From assembly GCA_030041535.1 (NCBI GenBank), contig JASHNR010000025.1, forward strand, positions 1 to 43,711: a stretch of DNA of 43,711 nucleotides, in the 5' to 3' direction. Source of the DNA: Nitrosopumilaceae archaeon (GTDB taxonomy: Archaea > Thermoproteota > Nitrososphaeria > Nitrososphaerales > Nitrosopumilaceae). A program made the position numbers and the translations under genes. Of this stretch, positions 7,089-14,552 are shown piece after piece (position 1 is the stretch's first letter; the number at the start of each line of letters is the position of its first letter). The notes beneath the pieces were generated by a model, which ran no database searches, was not told where the DNA came from, and saw only the letters and a program-made list of their open reading frames with translations.

Positions 7089-9173
7089 TCACATTGGTTT
7101 GTATCTATTCAATAGTAGAGAATTACTGATAACAGTTACAGAACTTGTTGCCATTGCACCAGCTGCAAGAAATGGCAAGATCATGTACACATGAGGACCA
7201 AATATTGGAACGAGGGCACCCGCAGCAACTGGGATTAGAGCAGAGTTGTATACAAATGATAAAAAGAGATTTTGCTTTATTTTTGATACCGTCTTTTTGC
7301 TCAATTCCATTGCCGTTACGACATCACGAAGATCATCTTTAACAAGTATTATGCCTCCTGTCTCTTTTGCAATATCAGTTCCACTTCCAAAAGAAATTCC
7401 AAGATCTGCGGCAGCAAGTGCTGGAGCATCATTTATTCCATCGCCCACCATGGCAACAATTTTGTCTTCTTTCTTTATTTTTCTAATTGCATTTTCCTTT
7501 TCTTGAGGCAGTACTTCCGCAATTACTCTATCTATGCCAAGTTTGTTTGCAGTTGTATTAGCTGTTCTTTTATTGTCACCAGTAAGCATTACAACCTGAA
7601 TTCCAATTTTTTTGAGTCTTTGTATGGCCTCTTGTGCATGATCACTGATTGTATCCATCATTGCAATTATTCCAGATAATTTTTTATCTATAGAAATAAT
7701 GACTGGTGTTTTTCCATCTCCTTCAAACTCCTCCATCTTTTTTCCTAATGTTTCATCAATAGTAATCCCATTACCAATTATGAATTTTCTATTTCCGATC
7801 AATATCTGATGATCTCCGTATTGAGAGAATACACCGCTGCCAGCAAATACTTTGAAAGAATGAGGTTCAGAAATAGGAATTCCTAATTTTTTTGCATGTC
7901 TGACTATAGCTTGTGCAAGTGGATGTTCGGAATTTTTTTCTGATATTGCTGCTAGGCGCAAGATCTCGTTGTCATCAATTCCATTTACTGAAAATACATC
8001 AGTGACTGAAGGAATTCCTTTTGTCAGTGTACCTGTCTTATCTAATACTAGGACCTGAACCTTTCGTGCGATCTCAAGATTCTCTCCTCCCTTTATCAAA
8101 ATTCCATTCTCTGCCGCTTTTCCAGCTCCGACCATCAAGGCAGCTGGGGTAGCAATTCCCAATGCGCATGGGCAAGAAATTATTACCACAGATACAAAAG
8201 CAAGAAGTGAGAAGGTGAGCCCAATTCCACCAAAAAAGAACCACCCTAGTGCAGAAATTAATCCAATTATGACAATTGCAGGTACAAAATACGAGGATAT
8301 CCTGTCAGCAAGCTTTTGAATTGGGACCTTGCTTGATTTTGCCTCCTCGACAAGTTTTACTATCTGCGATAAAACAGATTCGTCTCCAATCTTGGTTGTT
8401 TTGAATTTAAAAGCTCCTTCTTTGTTGATCGTGCCACCAATCACTTCATCGCCAGGTTCTTTCTCAACTGGCATACCCTCTCCTGTTATTGCAGATTGGT
8501 CTACAGAAGAACTTCCATCAAGTATAATGCCGTCAACTGGAATTTTTTCTCCAGGACGAACTAGAATGATATTATTTAGTTGTACATGTTCAACGGGTTC
8601 ATCTGTTTCTTTACCATCTGTGATGATATGAGCTATGGTCGGTTTGAGATCTAGTAACTTTTTGACAGCTTTTGACGCCCTCGTCTTTGTTCTGCTTTCT
8701 AGCAATCTTCCAATTAGCAAAAGGGTAATTATTATTGAAGACGTTTCAAAGTACAGATCTCCGAATGGTAAAACATTATGCGCAAATGTTACAACGGTAC
8801 TGTAGCCCCATGCTGTTGAGGTCCCTATGGCAATCAAGACATCCATGTTAGTCATCTTGTGTTTGAATGCATCAAATGTTCCTTGATAGAATCTCCACCC
8901 CAACCAGAACTGAACTGGGGTAGCTAAAGTAAAAAGTATGTATCCGTTAATTTGATGAGGTAATACAGGAATATATGTTAACAAAACTATAGGAATTGTG
9001 AGTGCGATGCCTAGAACGACATATCGCTTTAGTTTTTTAAGCTCTTTTTCTGGTGCAGTGAATTCATCAAGGCAACTCTTGCAACAAAAATAGTGTTTGG
9101 TTCCTTCTGTTTCGTAGTTAAGTGATTGGTCTTTTTCCTCAACAAACATTCCACAAATAGGATCTCTTGCCAT
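7089..9173 (-). CDS. copA: copper-type P1B-ATPase with N-terminal YHS domain
   Basis: A 694-aa heavy-metal efflux pump. Residues 1-45 are a YHS/TRASH-like metal-binding domain (DPICGM ... [11 protein letters not shown]) in place of the usual HMA domain. Then come the membrane helices, the actuator loop (TGEGMP), the transmembrane metal site SCPCALG (about residue 335), the phosphorylated DKTGT (about residue 378), the SEHPLA motif of the nucleotide domain and the hinge [15 protein letters not shown] with SEHPLA defines the P1B subgroup; Cu+ is the most likely ion, Ag+ also possible. The metallothionein-like gene lies 34 nt upstream on the same strand, and a YHS membrane protein is divergent, so this is a copper-handling block. 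A shared mRNA with the upstream small gene is likely. Confidence 0.95.
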   Translation of the reverse strand: MARDPICGMFVEEKDQSLNYETEGTKHYFCCKSCLDEFTAPEKELKKLKRYVVLGIALTIPIVLLTYIPVLPHQINGYILFTLATPVQFWLGWRFYQGTFDAFKHKMTNMDVLIAIGTSTAWGYSTVVTFAHNVLPFGDLYFETSSIIITLLLIGRLLESRTKTRASKAVKKLLDLKPTIAHIITDGKETDEPVEHVQLNNIILVRPGEKIPVDGIILDGSSSVDQSAITGEGMPVEKEPGDEVIGGTINKEGAFKFKTTKIGDESVLSQIVKLVEEAKSSKVPIQKLADRISSYFVPAIVIIGLISALGWFFFGGIGLTFSLLAFVSVVIISCPCALGIATPAALMVGAGKAAENGILIKGGENLEIARKVQVLVLDKTGTLTKGIPSVTDVFSVNGIDDNEILRLAAISEKNSEHPLAQAIVRHAKKLGIPISEPHSFKVFAGSGVFSQYGDHQILIGNRKFIIGNGITIDETLGKKMEEFEGDGKTPVIISIDKKLSGIIAMMDTISDHAQEAIQRLKKIGIQVVMLTGDNKRTANTTANKLGIDRVIAEVLPQEKENAIRKIKKEDKIVAMVGDGINDAPALAAADLGISFGSGTDIAKETGGIILVKDDLRDVVTAMELSKKTVSKIKQNLFLSFVYNSALIPVAAGALVPIFGPHVYMILPFLAAGAMATSSVTVISNSLLLNRYKPM

Positions 9174-9207
9174 TTTTTATCAACTATGAAAAAAGTTGAG
9201 TTATAGT

Positions 9208-9336
9208 CTAACGGTGTTTTCCATGTCTGGGATCTCTACAATCCACACACGTACAGTTACTCCCACAATCACACTTTCCGGTTGTTTCACATTTGCAATG
9301 TGATTTGTGTTGAGCGCCACAGCCACAATTTGCCAT
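9208..9336 (-). CDS. metallothionein-like Cys-rich small protein
   Basis: A 42-aa protein with nine cysteines (residues 4, 6, 14, 16, 22, 24, 28, 30 and 33), four of them in C-x-C pairs (CGC, CKC, CDC, CTC) plus VDC, and a basic HGKHR end. This is the density and spacing of a metal-thiolate cluster protein. It is encoded directly upstream of copA, pointing to Cu+ buffering or delivery to the pump. The start ATG is 47 nt from the operator half-site at 9377-9394, with TCTAATTAA as TATA box. It is not similar enough for me to assign a named metallothionein family. Confidence 0.8.
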   Translation of the reverse strand: MANCGCGAQHKSHCKCETTGKCDCGSNCTCVDCRDPRHGKHR

Positions 9337-9376
9337 AATTATACAATGTATCACTAGTTAATTAGATTATTCCTAG

Positions 9377-9394
9377 ATTTTCAAGTTTGATAAT
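9377..9394. promoter_or_regulatory. bidirectional shared operator between metallothionein and CcdA-YHS genes
   Basis: Minus strand TTATCA-AACT-TGAAAAT with a TATA-like TCTAATTAA 10 nt on, 47 nt before ATG 9336. Plus strand TTTTCA-AGTT-TGATAAT, 60 nt before GTG 9448, where the TATA box is less clear. One site sits between both halves of the copper block. Confidence 0.65.
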
Positions 9395-9447
9395 CAATTC
9401 TAGAATTGTACCAACGATGTTAAGATTAACCATGTATAATTAATTGT

Positions 9448-10575
9448 GTGCAGAATGTAAGCTCCAGTGTAGGAAAGAAGACGTTAGTCTATGCATGTCT
9501 TATCCTATTCTCAATTATTTTTTTAGGAATTGTTTTTGGATTAACTTCGAAAATTAATACAGAGACAACTGACCAATCTTATTCAGCTTGGTTGGTAATA
9601 TCATACCTTGCAGGACTTTCTATGATTATTCTTCCATGTACCATGCCATTTGCCTTTATCGTTGTTCCAATGGTGATGAACAAAGGCTACAAGAAAGGCT
9701 TTGCAACATCCTTGCTATTTGGTGCTGGGATGACTGTAACACTTACCCTATATGGCACGGTACTTGGCTATCTTGGCAAAGCTACGGGGTTGGATCAAAT
9801 CTACAACATATTGATGTTGGTTGCAGGAATAATCTCTTATGTTTATGGACTTCATCGCCTAAAGCTTATCAATATCCACATGCCGTCGTATTCAGGAATT
9901 CCAAAATTTGTACAGAAGGGTGGTGATTATTCAAAACCCTACTTTATGGGAATGTTGGTTGGTAATGCAGGTGTTGGATGTACGAATCCCTTGTTTTACA
10001 TGATGTTATTTTACATTATGGGGACTGGAAGCCCAGAGATTGGTGCATCATTAGGTTTCGTTCACGGCATTGGCAGAGCCATACCATTGATTCTTGTTGC
10101 CATCCTTGCTATGTTAGGATTCAATCCACTAGCTGGGTTGGCAGCAAAACGAGATAAATTAGAGAGCATTAGTGGAATTTTACTTGTTATTATAGGTTCA
10201 TTCTTTATTATCAACGGAATTCCTGACGGTCAGGATTGGTATATGCAATACATCATGCATGGATGGTTGAATGTTAATATTTCAAACGTATTACATTTGT
10301 CTCCAAGCTATGACACTTTTTCAAGTCAAGGACACATTATTCCCTTGGAATCAATTCCGATAATCATAGCTATTTTAATAGGATCGCCTTTTGCTTGGTA
10401 TTTTATTCATGAAAGAAGGAAAAAGGAGGTGAATGTAGTGAAAGATCTAGTGTGCGGCATGGAAGTAAGTGAGAAAAAATATTCAACAACATACAATGGT
10501 ATGAATTACCTCTTCTGCTGTGCCCATTGCAAAACGACATTTGAAGGCAATCCAAAACAATTTGTCAAAGCATGA
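9448..10575 (+). CDS. CcdA/DsbD-like membrane protein with C-terminal YHS domain
   Basis: A 375-aa protein. Residues about 15-300 contain about eight membrane helices of the cytochrome-c-biogenesis (CcdA/DsbD transmembrane) type, with the paired motifs LPCTMPFAF (about residue 62) and GCTNPLFYM (about residue 178), i.e. a Cys-Pro-containing pair at the pseudo-symmetric positions used for electron or metal transfer. Residues about 328-375 are a YHS domain (DLVCGMEV ... YLFCCAHCKTTF) like that in CopA. Divergent from metallothionein and copA; a role in copper transfer or thiol redox across the membrane is inferred. GTG 9448 is the ORF start. Other nearby start codons are out of frame. Confidence 0.8.
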   Translation: MQNVSSSVGKKTLVYACLILFSIIFLGIVFGLTSKINTETTDQSYSAWLVISYLAGLSMIILPCTMPFAFIVVPMVMNKGYKKGFATSLLFGAGMTVTLTLYGTVLGYLGKATGLDQIYNILMLVAGIISYVYGLHRLKLINIHMPSYSGIPKFVQKGGDYSKPYFMGMLVGNAGVGCTNPLFYMMLFYIMGTGSPEIGASLGFVHGIGRAIPLILVAILAMLGFNPLAGLAAKRDKLESISGILLVIIGSFFIINGIPDGQDWYMQYIMHGWLNVNISNVLHLSPSYDTFSSQGHIIPLESIPIIIAILIGSPFAWYFIHERRKKEVNVVKDLVCGMEVSEKKYSTTYNGMNYLFCCAHCKTTFEGNPKQFVKA

Positions 10576-10708
10576 TGTAAGTTCGGTCTAGTAAGAAGAT
10601 TCCACATATAAGACTATTTTTGGACACCTGCTGTTCATAAAATCATCAAAATTGCCAACCTAAGTATTGAACTAAAATCGCAGTATCCATCAAAGGCACA
10701 AGTTTGAT

Positions 10709-10873
10709 CTAGAGTCGTAATCCTTTTTCCATCTTTGCGATTAGCTTTTCAAGCTTTTCTGCATCAATTTCAACCTCTTGACTTACACTACCCAAAGGAC
10801 AAGCTGCTATTGAAAATTGCATTATTGCAATTAGTGTCTTAATTTCTTCATTGTTGAGATCAATGGAAGTCAA
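10709..10873 (-). CDS. 54-aa small helical protein, paralog of gene 11044
   Basis: Sequence begins MTSIDLNNEEIKTLIAIMQF, followed by SIAACPLGSVS and a C-terminal charged helix (EIDAEKLEKLIAKMEKGLRL). The layout helix - Ser/Ala-Cys-Pro - helix matches gene 11044 (ILNFCSTSCPISEM ... IDHRMIQKILQKM), so the two form a family. The TTG start is supported by a strong TATA-like GTTTATATAA and by the operator half-site exactly 48 nt upstream. Function unknown; the lone conserved Cys-Pro and its position beside copper genes are suggestive only. Confidence 0.65.
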   Translation of the reverse strand: MTSIDLNNEEIKTLIAIMQFSIAACPLGSVSQEVEIDAEKLEKLIAKMEKGLRL

Positions 10874-10914
10874 TGATCAAATCAAGTCCACATTTTATAT
10901 AAACAGAGAATAAG

Positions 10915-10931
10915 ATTCCTATTATTGATAA
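10915..10931 (-). promoter_or_regulatory. shared operator/promoter element before small gene 10873
   Basis: Minus strand TTATCA-ATAA-TAGGAAT, then CTTATTCTCT and GTTTATATAA, 48 nt before TTG 10873. The right half TAGGAAT is shared only with the paralog's promoter at 11318-11334. Confidence 0.6.
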
Positions 10932-11043
10932 TTATAATTACAAATGATTGCAAACAGTTCTACAATTCTTGATAATATTAGTCCAGTGCATGAATTATTA
11001 AGTAACACAAATTCCTTTAAAACAAAATAAAAAGGATCAGTTT

Positions 11044-11277
11044 TTAGTGATCTAACTTGACTGCCTTTGACAGATCATCCGGTTTCTGTTCGTGTAATGT
11101 CATAGACTCTAGCATTTTCTGAAGTATTTTCTGAATCATCCTGTGATCAATTTTTACATGTTCATTCATCTCAGAGATTGGACAAGATGTACTGCAGAAA
11201 TTTAAGATTGAGATGATTGTTTCTGCTTCATCCTCTTCTAAACTAACTTGGATCTTGGTGGGTGATCGTGCAGGCAT
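11044..11277 (-). CDS. 77-aa small helical protein, paralog of gene 10709
   Basis: The middle region (LEEDEAETIISILNF, CSTSCPISEM, then VKIDHRMIQKILQKM) aligns with the whole of gene 10709. This copy has an extra Cys (CSTSCP), an N-terminal MPARSPTKIQ extension and a longer C-terminal tail. No known domain is recognised. ATG 11277 lies 47 nt from the operator half-site, with CCTTAAATT as TATA box, implying a leaderless mRNA co-regulated with its paralog. Confidence 0.7.
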   Translation of the reverse strand: MPARSPTKIQVSLEEDEAETIISILNFCSTSCPISEMNEHVKIDHRMIQKILQKMLESMTLHEQKPDDLSKAVKLDH

Positions 11278-11317
11278 GAAGATGTTACCCCTTCTTAGAA
11301 TTTAAGGCGAAACGATG

Positions 11318-11334
11318 ATTCCTAATTATGATAA
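11318..11334 (-). promoter_or_regulatory. shared operator/promoter element before gene 11277
   Basis: Minus strand TTATCA-TAAT-TAGGAAT, 10 nt, then CCTTAAATT. The right half is 47 nt from ATG 11277. Confidence 0.6.
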
Positions 11335-11479
11335 TGAACCCTGCAAAAATATCGAGTTTGACGTCTTTGACGGGTATTGCAATTTTAGTTCGATATCATG
11401 AGATGAATTTGTTAGATGAACTACTTACTTCATAGTTAAGGTCGTATGGGACTCGGGTACTTGTTTCCATTATCAGATT

Positions 11480-11719
11480 TTACTGTTCATGCTTTGTCTT
11501 GTACAACAAACATCTTTTCCCGTCTCTTATCTCGCTTGCATAAACTTTGAGCATATTACAGTTACATAGCTTATACACTCTCCTGTATACAGTGTTAAGC
11601 GGAATCTCATACTCTACACTTATCTCTCGCATAGATTTTGGTTCACACACGGCTTCTATTATTCTGGTGTATAACTCATCGAAGATGATCCTCTCTTGAT
11701 TAACCTGACTCATTTTCAT
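11480..11719 (-). CDS. small winged-helix regulator (79 aa)
   Basis: A compact DNA-binding domain: helix 1 (FDELYTRIIEAV), helix 2 (SMREISVEYEI), recognition helix (PLNTVYRRVYKLCN), then a beta wing (LKVYASEIRDGKRCLLYKTK). This is an ArsR/MarR-like wHTH without an effector domain. It closely resembles the C-terminal part of gene 19032 (PISTTYRRVQML ... DGKKYFLYKSK). It is divergent from the small-gene pair at 11831 and shares one operator with it, so autoregulation is plausible. It is a reasonable candidate for a regulator acting on the repeated operator, but nothing proves this. Confidence 0.8.
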   Translation of the reverse strand: MKMSQVNQERIIFDELYTRIIEAVCEPKSMREISVEYEIPLNTVYRRVYKLCNCNMLKVYASEIRDGKRCLLYKTKHEQ

Positions 11720-11766
11720 ACACTCTGTTATGAACTTCCAAAAATATGTTAAATTACTTGGGGGTA

Positions 11767-11784
11767 ATTCTCATCTCTGATAAT
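11767..11784. promoter_or_regulatory. bidirectional shared operator between wHTH 11719 and small gene 11831
   Basis: Minus strand TTATCA-GAGA-TGAGAAT, then TACCCCCAAG and TAATTTAAC, 54 nt before ATG 11719. Plus strand TTCTCA-TCTC-TGATAAT, then CAGCCCCTTA and CTTAAAAAC, 53 nt before TTG 11831. A single palindrome has correctly spaced TATA boxes on both sides. Confidence 0.7.
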
Positions 11785-11830
11785 CAGCCCCTTACTTAAA
11801 AACAAATAATTTTACCAAGTTTCAATAACC

Positions 11831-11974
11831 TTGAATCAGGAAGAAGAAAAACCAACAGAAGATTACGAATATGTTGAAAATGAATTCTCTTCCAATGATG
11901 ATTCTGAAAAAATCGAATGGGAACAACATTACAAAAGAAGAAATGAAAAATTGGTAAAAGAGGATGAGATTTGA
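11831..11974 (+). CDS. 47-aa highly acidic small protein
   Basis: Begins MNQEEEKPTEDYEY, continues through NDDSEKIEWEQHYKRRNEKL and ends EDEI; about a third of residues are Asp or Glu. No known family. Support comes from the full operator/TATA arrangement upstream and from the overlap of its stop codon with the TTG start of the next gene (ATTTGACC), a typical translational-coupling layout. It could be an unstructured partner protein or an inhibitor of a basic protein; this is speculation. Confidence 0.55.
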   Translation: MNQEEEKPTEDYEYVENEFSSNDDSEKIEWEQHYKRRNEKLVKEDEI

Positions 11975-12084
11975 CCAGAAAATGTTCTACCTATGGAAAA
12001 ATACTTGATAGCCAGGAATCAACTCATTGTTCTGAGCAATGTCTTTTTGAAAGTATAAAGGAAAGCAAACAGTTCATGCCATGA
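11971..12084 (+). CDS. 37-aa degenerate zinc-ribbon protein, paralog of 38897
   Basis: Starts MTRKCSTYGKILDSQESTHC and ends QFMP. It aligns with the 46-aa protein at 38897-39037: MxRKC, GK-x-L, THCS, CLF and S-x(3)-K all match. That protein has CxxC...CxxxC (DUF2116-like ribbon), whereas here the second Cys is Tyr (KCSTYGK), leaving three of four zinc ligands. The start TTG overlaps the stop of 11831. Either it binds metal differently, or it is decaying after duplication. Confidence 0.5.
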   Translation: MTRKCSTYGKILDSQESTHCSEQCLFESIKESKQFMP

Positions 12085-12224
12085 GATCATTTCATGATTT
12101 CTACTATGTTAGAAATAATGAGGGAGAAATTCAATCTTGATAATCTGGTTAGTCTACAATGTATTATAGAATAGCTGGAAGTGATGTTTGAATTTTAATT
12201 TTGATAATTAACAGACAACCTTCA

Positions 12225-12241
12225 ATACCAGATTTGATATT
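12225..12241 (+). promoter_or_regulatory. shared operator/promoter element setting the start of usp 12283
   Basis: ATACCA-GATT-TGATATT, then CAACAATTGC and CTTTAATAAA. The right half is exactly 48 nt before ATG 12283. Two further TGATAAT words at 12138-12144 and 12202-12208 lie upstream without a TATA box and may be auxiliary sites. Confidence 0.65.
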
Positions 12242-12282
12242 CAACAATTGCCTTTAATAAAATCAAACACCTATTGACTACT

Positions 12283-12729
12283 ATGACAAATACAAAGATT
12301 TCAAACATTGTAGTTGCCATAGATGGGTCCGATCCATCTAGGAAGGCGGCAGATTATGCAGTATCTCTAGCAAAGGAAAAAGATGCCAAGGTATCTGCAG
12401 TTTCTGTGGTAAAGATTCACCAGTCTGATGCATTTCGAGGATCTGCTCAAACACTTCACAAGTTTGTCAACAAACAAGTTAGCATTGCAGATGAGTGGTT
12501 GGGGTCAATAAGAAAAGATGCCGATAAGAGCAACGTCAAGTTTGAGTCAAGAGTAATCAAGACAACCGCAAGCATTCCAGAAGAGATCATCAAGTACGCT
12601 AAAGACAAAAAATCTGATCTCATAGTTGTGGGGACACGTGGTAGAACAGGATTTAAGAAGATGTTACTTGGCAGTGTAGCCTCGGCAGTAGTTACCCATG
12701 CTGGATGCACAGTAATGGTAGTAAGATAA
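12283..12729 (+). CDS. universal stress protein (UspA family)
   Basis: A 148-aa single-domain Usp: N-terminal [20 protein letters not shown] with the conserved Asp, and C-terminal nucleotide-binding loop [33 protein letters not shown], which is the canonical G-x2-G-x9-G(S/T) pattern, so this one should bind ATP. The longest ORF begins at TTG 12274, but ATG 12283 sits 48 nt from the operator half-site and is preferred. It is a different lineage from the 2096/13584 pair. Single-gene unit, leaderless. Confidence 0.92.
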   Translation: MTNTKISNIVVAIDGSDPSRKAADYAVSLAKEKDAKVSAVSVVKIHQSDAFRGSAQTLHKFVNKQVSIADEWLGSIRKDADKSNVKFESRVIKTTASIPEEIIKYAKDKKSDLIVVGTRGRTGFKKMLLGSVASAVVTHAGCTVMVVR

Positions 12730-12892
12730 GATCCAACATCTTATTACTATTTCATTTTTACTTAGCTAAGTTATAATGTAAACAAACTCAAAATGGTTGC
12801 GAGTTTTCTAATTGTGTGTGAATGTAGATTATAGGATTAAAAGACTTGTTATGAAACTCACAGTTGAGAAACCACATTTAGATAATTATGAA

Positions 12893-12909
12893 TTATCAAA
12901 TATGATAAT
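12893..12909 (+). promoter_or_regulatory. shared operator/promoter element before gene 12951
   Basis: TTATCA-AATA-TGATAAT, perfect repeat, 48 nt before ATG 12951. From the right half onward through the TATA box, the sequence is the same as at 20430 for more than 20 nt (GATAATCTAATTCTGT then CTTTTTA). Confidence 0.7.
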
Positions 12910-12950
12910 CTAATTCTGTCTTTTTATCTCTGAAATAGTAACAAATCGTA

Positions 12951-13439
12951 ATGAAAACATCAAAGCTACAAACCAGACCACTAGCATTACTTAGTGTCTT
13001 GACTTTCGTTGCTGTTGTTGCCATCTCTTCACATGCTTTTGCGCAACAACCGTTTCAAGGTGGGCAAGGTCAACAAAACGGTATTCCGCTTGGATCATCA
13101 TATAATGCGCCAGCAAATATGTCTTCGACACCAACTGCTCCACACCACACAGCCAATCTGACATCTAATGGTTTTGCTTCACAGGTACAGCAGGGAGGCA
13201 ATCAAATTGCTCAACAAGCTGGGCAAGGTCAACAAAACGGTATTCCTCTAGGATCGTCATATAATGCGCCACCCGGTAGTACACAACCAAGTGAGGCTTC
13301 ACCTGTTTCTGCACAAGTAGTGTATAACGATTCAGACAATCCTTATGGTCCACTTCAAAGTGTGGGATGGGCAGCCGGAATGGCAGTAGTAGGAATAATG
13401 AGCGGCGTTGGAGTCTGGACCGCAGTACGACGCAGATAA
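12951..13439 (+). CDS. exported, C-terminally anchored protein with two internal repeats
   Basis: A 162-aa protein. Signal peptide at residues 1-31 (LLSVLTFVAVVAISSHAFA, likely cleaved after AFA). Two near-identical repeats, GQGQQNGIPLGSSYNAP, lie at about residues 41-57 and 92-108 in a Gln/Ser/Pro-rich region. The C terminus is a short DNPYGPL box, one membrane helix (about residues 139-158) and a final Arg cluster. That three-part tail resembles the PEFG-CTERM sorting signal of thaumarchaeal archaeosortase substrates, with NPYGPL in place of PEFGPL. It is probably processed and displayed on the cell surface. Function unknown. Confidence 0.75.
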   Translation: MKTSKLQTRPLALLSVLTFVAVVAISSHAFAQQPFQGGQGQQNGIPLGSSYNAPANMSSTPTAPHHTANLTSNGFASQVQQGGNQIAQQAGQGQQNGIPLGSSYNAPPGSTQPSEASPVSAQVVYNDSDNPYGPLQSVGWAAGMAVVGIMSGVGVWTAVRRR

Positions 13440-13525
13440 GATAAAACTAGAGGCTAAAAAGCTCTAGATTTCCTCCATTTTTATCATTCATGGTTTTTTC
13501 AGGCAAGTTACAACAAATTCAATTA

Positions 13526-13542
13526 TTCTCAATAATGAAAAT
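13526..13542 (+). promoter_or_regulatory. shared operator/promoter element before usp 13584
   Basis: TTCTCA-ATAA-TGAAAAT, then CAAAGTAAAA and CTTCTTAAAC. The right half is exactly 48 nt before ATG 13584. Confidence 0.6.
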
Positions 13543-13583
13543 CAAAGTAAAACTTCTTAAACAAATCTTCTAGATATAACATA

Positions 13584-14006
13584 ATGCAGAAAATTAAGAA
13601 GATACTTGTTGCATTAGATGGCTCGGCACAATCCTTCAAATCTCTTCAAGAGGCAATTTATCTTGCAAGGCAATGCAATGCAACTATCACCGGATTATGC
13701 GTTCTACCACTATATACGATAAGCCTTGGAAGGTTTACAACAACACTTAGAAACCACAGCATAAAAGAAGCCAAGAAATTCATGGCAAAAGCAAAAAACC
13801 TCTCTGCACAGAATGGAATTGTATTTAACGAGAGGCTAGTTGTAAGCGATCACACATCCAAGATTTCAGAGTATGCAAGTGACAACAAGTTCGATCTAAT
13901 AGTAATGGGATCGCGCGGCATGAATCCAGTCAAGGAATTGTTTCTTGGCAGCGTTGCAAACTATACTGTTCACAAGTCTAAGATACCGATTTTAGTGGTA
14001 AAATAA
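13584..14006 (+). CDS. universal stress protein (UspA family)
   Basis: A 140-aa Usp: N-terminal KKILVALDGSAQSFKSL, then LARQCNATITGLCVLPLY, and the C-terminal loop GSRGMNPVKELFLGSVA followed by HKSKIPILVVK. Very close in order and motifs to the Usp at 2096, indicating a gene duplication within the window. The nucleotide loop is altered from the canonical ATP-binding form in the same way in both. Leaderless ATG start; followed 73 nt later by a CBS gene with its own promoter. Confidence 0.9.
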   Translation: MQKIKKILVALDGSAQSFKSLQEAIYLARQCNATITGLCVLPLYTISLGRFTTTLRNHSIKEAKKFMAKAKNLSAQNGIVFNERLVVSDHTSKISEYASDNKFDLIVMGSRGMNPVKELFLGSVANYTVHKSKIPILVVK

Positions 14007-14021
14007 GCATATTGGGGTCAA

Positions 14022-14038
14022 TTACCAATAGCGATAAT
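14022..14038 (+). promoter_or_regulatory. shared operator/promoter element before CBS gene 14080
   Basis: TTACCA-ATAG-CGATAAT, then TAAATCTCGA and CTTTTTAAG. Exactly 48 nt before ATG 14080. Confidence 0.65.
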
Positions 14039-14079
14039 TAAATCTCGACTTTTTAAGCATCTAATTTGCAAGTAATACA

Positions 14080-14517
14080 ATGAATGAATACTTTGCAAGA
14101 GACATAATGAAAGAACCCGTAGTCACGGTTGATTCTGTAGTCACTGTGATGGATGCTGCTAAAAAGATGGATGAAAAAAACATCGGATGCGTGATTGTAA
14201 TGGAGAAGGAGAGACCAATAGGAATACTAACTGAGAGAGATGTTGTAAAAAAGATAGTAATCAATGAAAAACCCCTGTCAACTTCTGTAAGAAATGTAAT
14301 GTCTTCACCTTTAATCTCAATAGATCACGACGCTACAGTATGGGAGCTGGCTGAGCTCATGAAACTTAAGCAGATTCACAAGTTACCTGTGATGCAAGAA
14401 AACAAACTGATTGGAATTGTAACTACAACTGATATTACTAGCCTCTGCAGCATAGGTTCAGATTCTGAGATAAGACAAGTCTGTCAACAAATTCTTTTAC
14501 GATTAAATCAACCTTAA
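14080..14517 (+). CDS. CBS-pair protein (single Bateman module)
   Basis: A 145-aa protein made of two CBS domains: IMKEPVVTVDSVVTVMDAA ... IGCVIVM ... RPIGILTERDVV, then VMSSPLISIDHDATVWELA ... IHKLPVM ... LIGIVTTTDI. Free-standing Bateman modules bind AMP, ATP or related ligands and usually regulate a partner protein. It is closely related to gene 20478 (both have NVMSSPLI and KxxKIHKxPV-type segments and the same length). Leaderless single-gene unit. Confidence 0.92.
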   Translation: MNEYFARDIMKEPVVTVDSVVTVMDAAKKMDEKNIGCVIVMEKERPIGILTERDVVKKIVINEKPLSTSVRNVMSSPLISIDHDATVWELAELMKLKQIHKLPVMQENKLIGIVTTTDITSLCSIGSDSEIRQVCQQILLRLNQP

Positions 14518-14552
14518 GCATTTGAGAAAAACTGTTCAATTATTGACACAAA

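Noticed and set aside
12128-12208. Two extra TGATAAT words upstream of usp 12283
   Set aside because: As promoters they lack TATA boxes and start codons at the usual distance; kept only as possible auxiliary sites.
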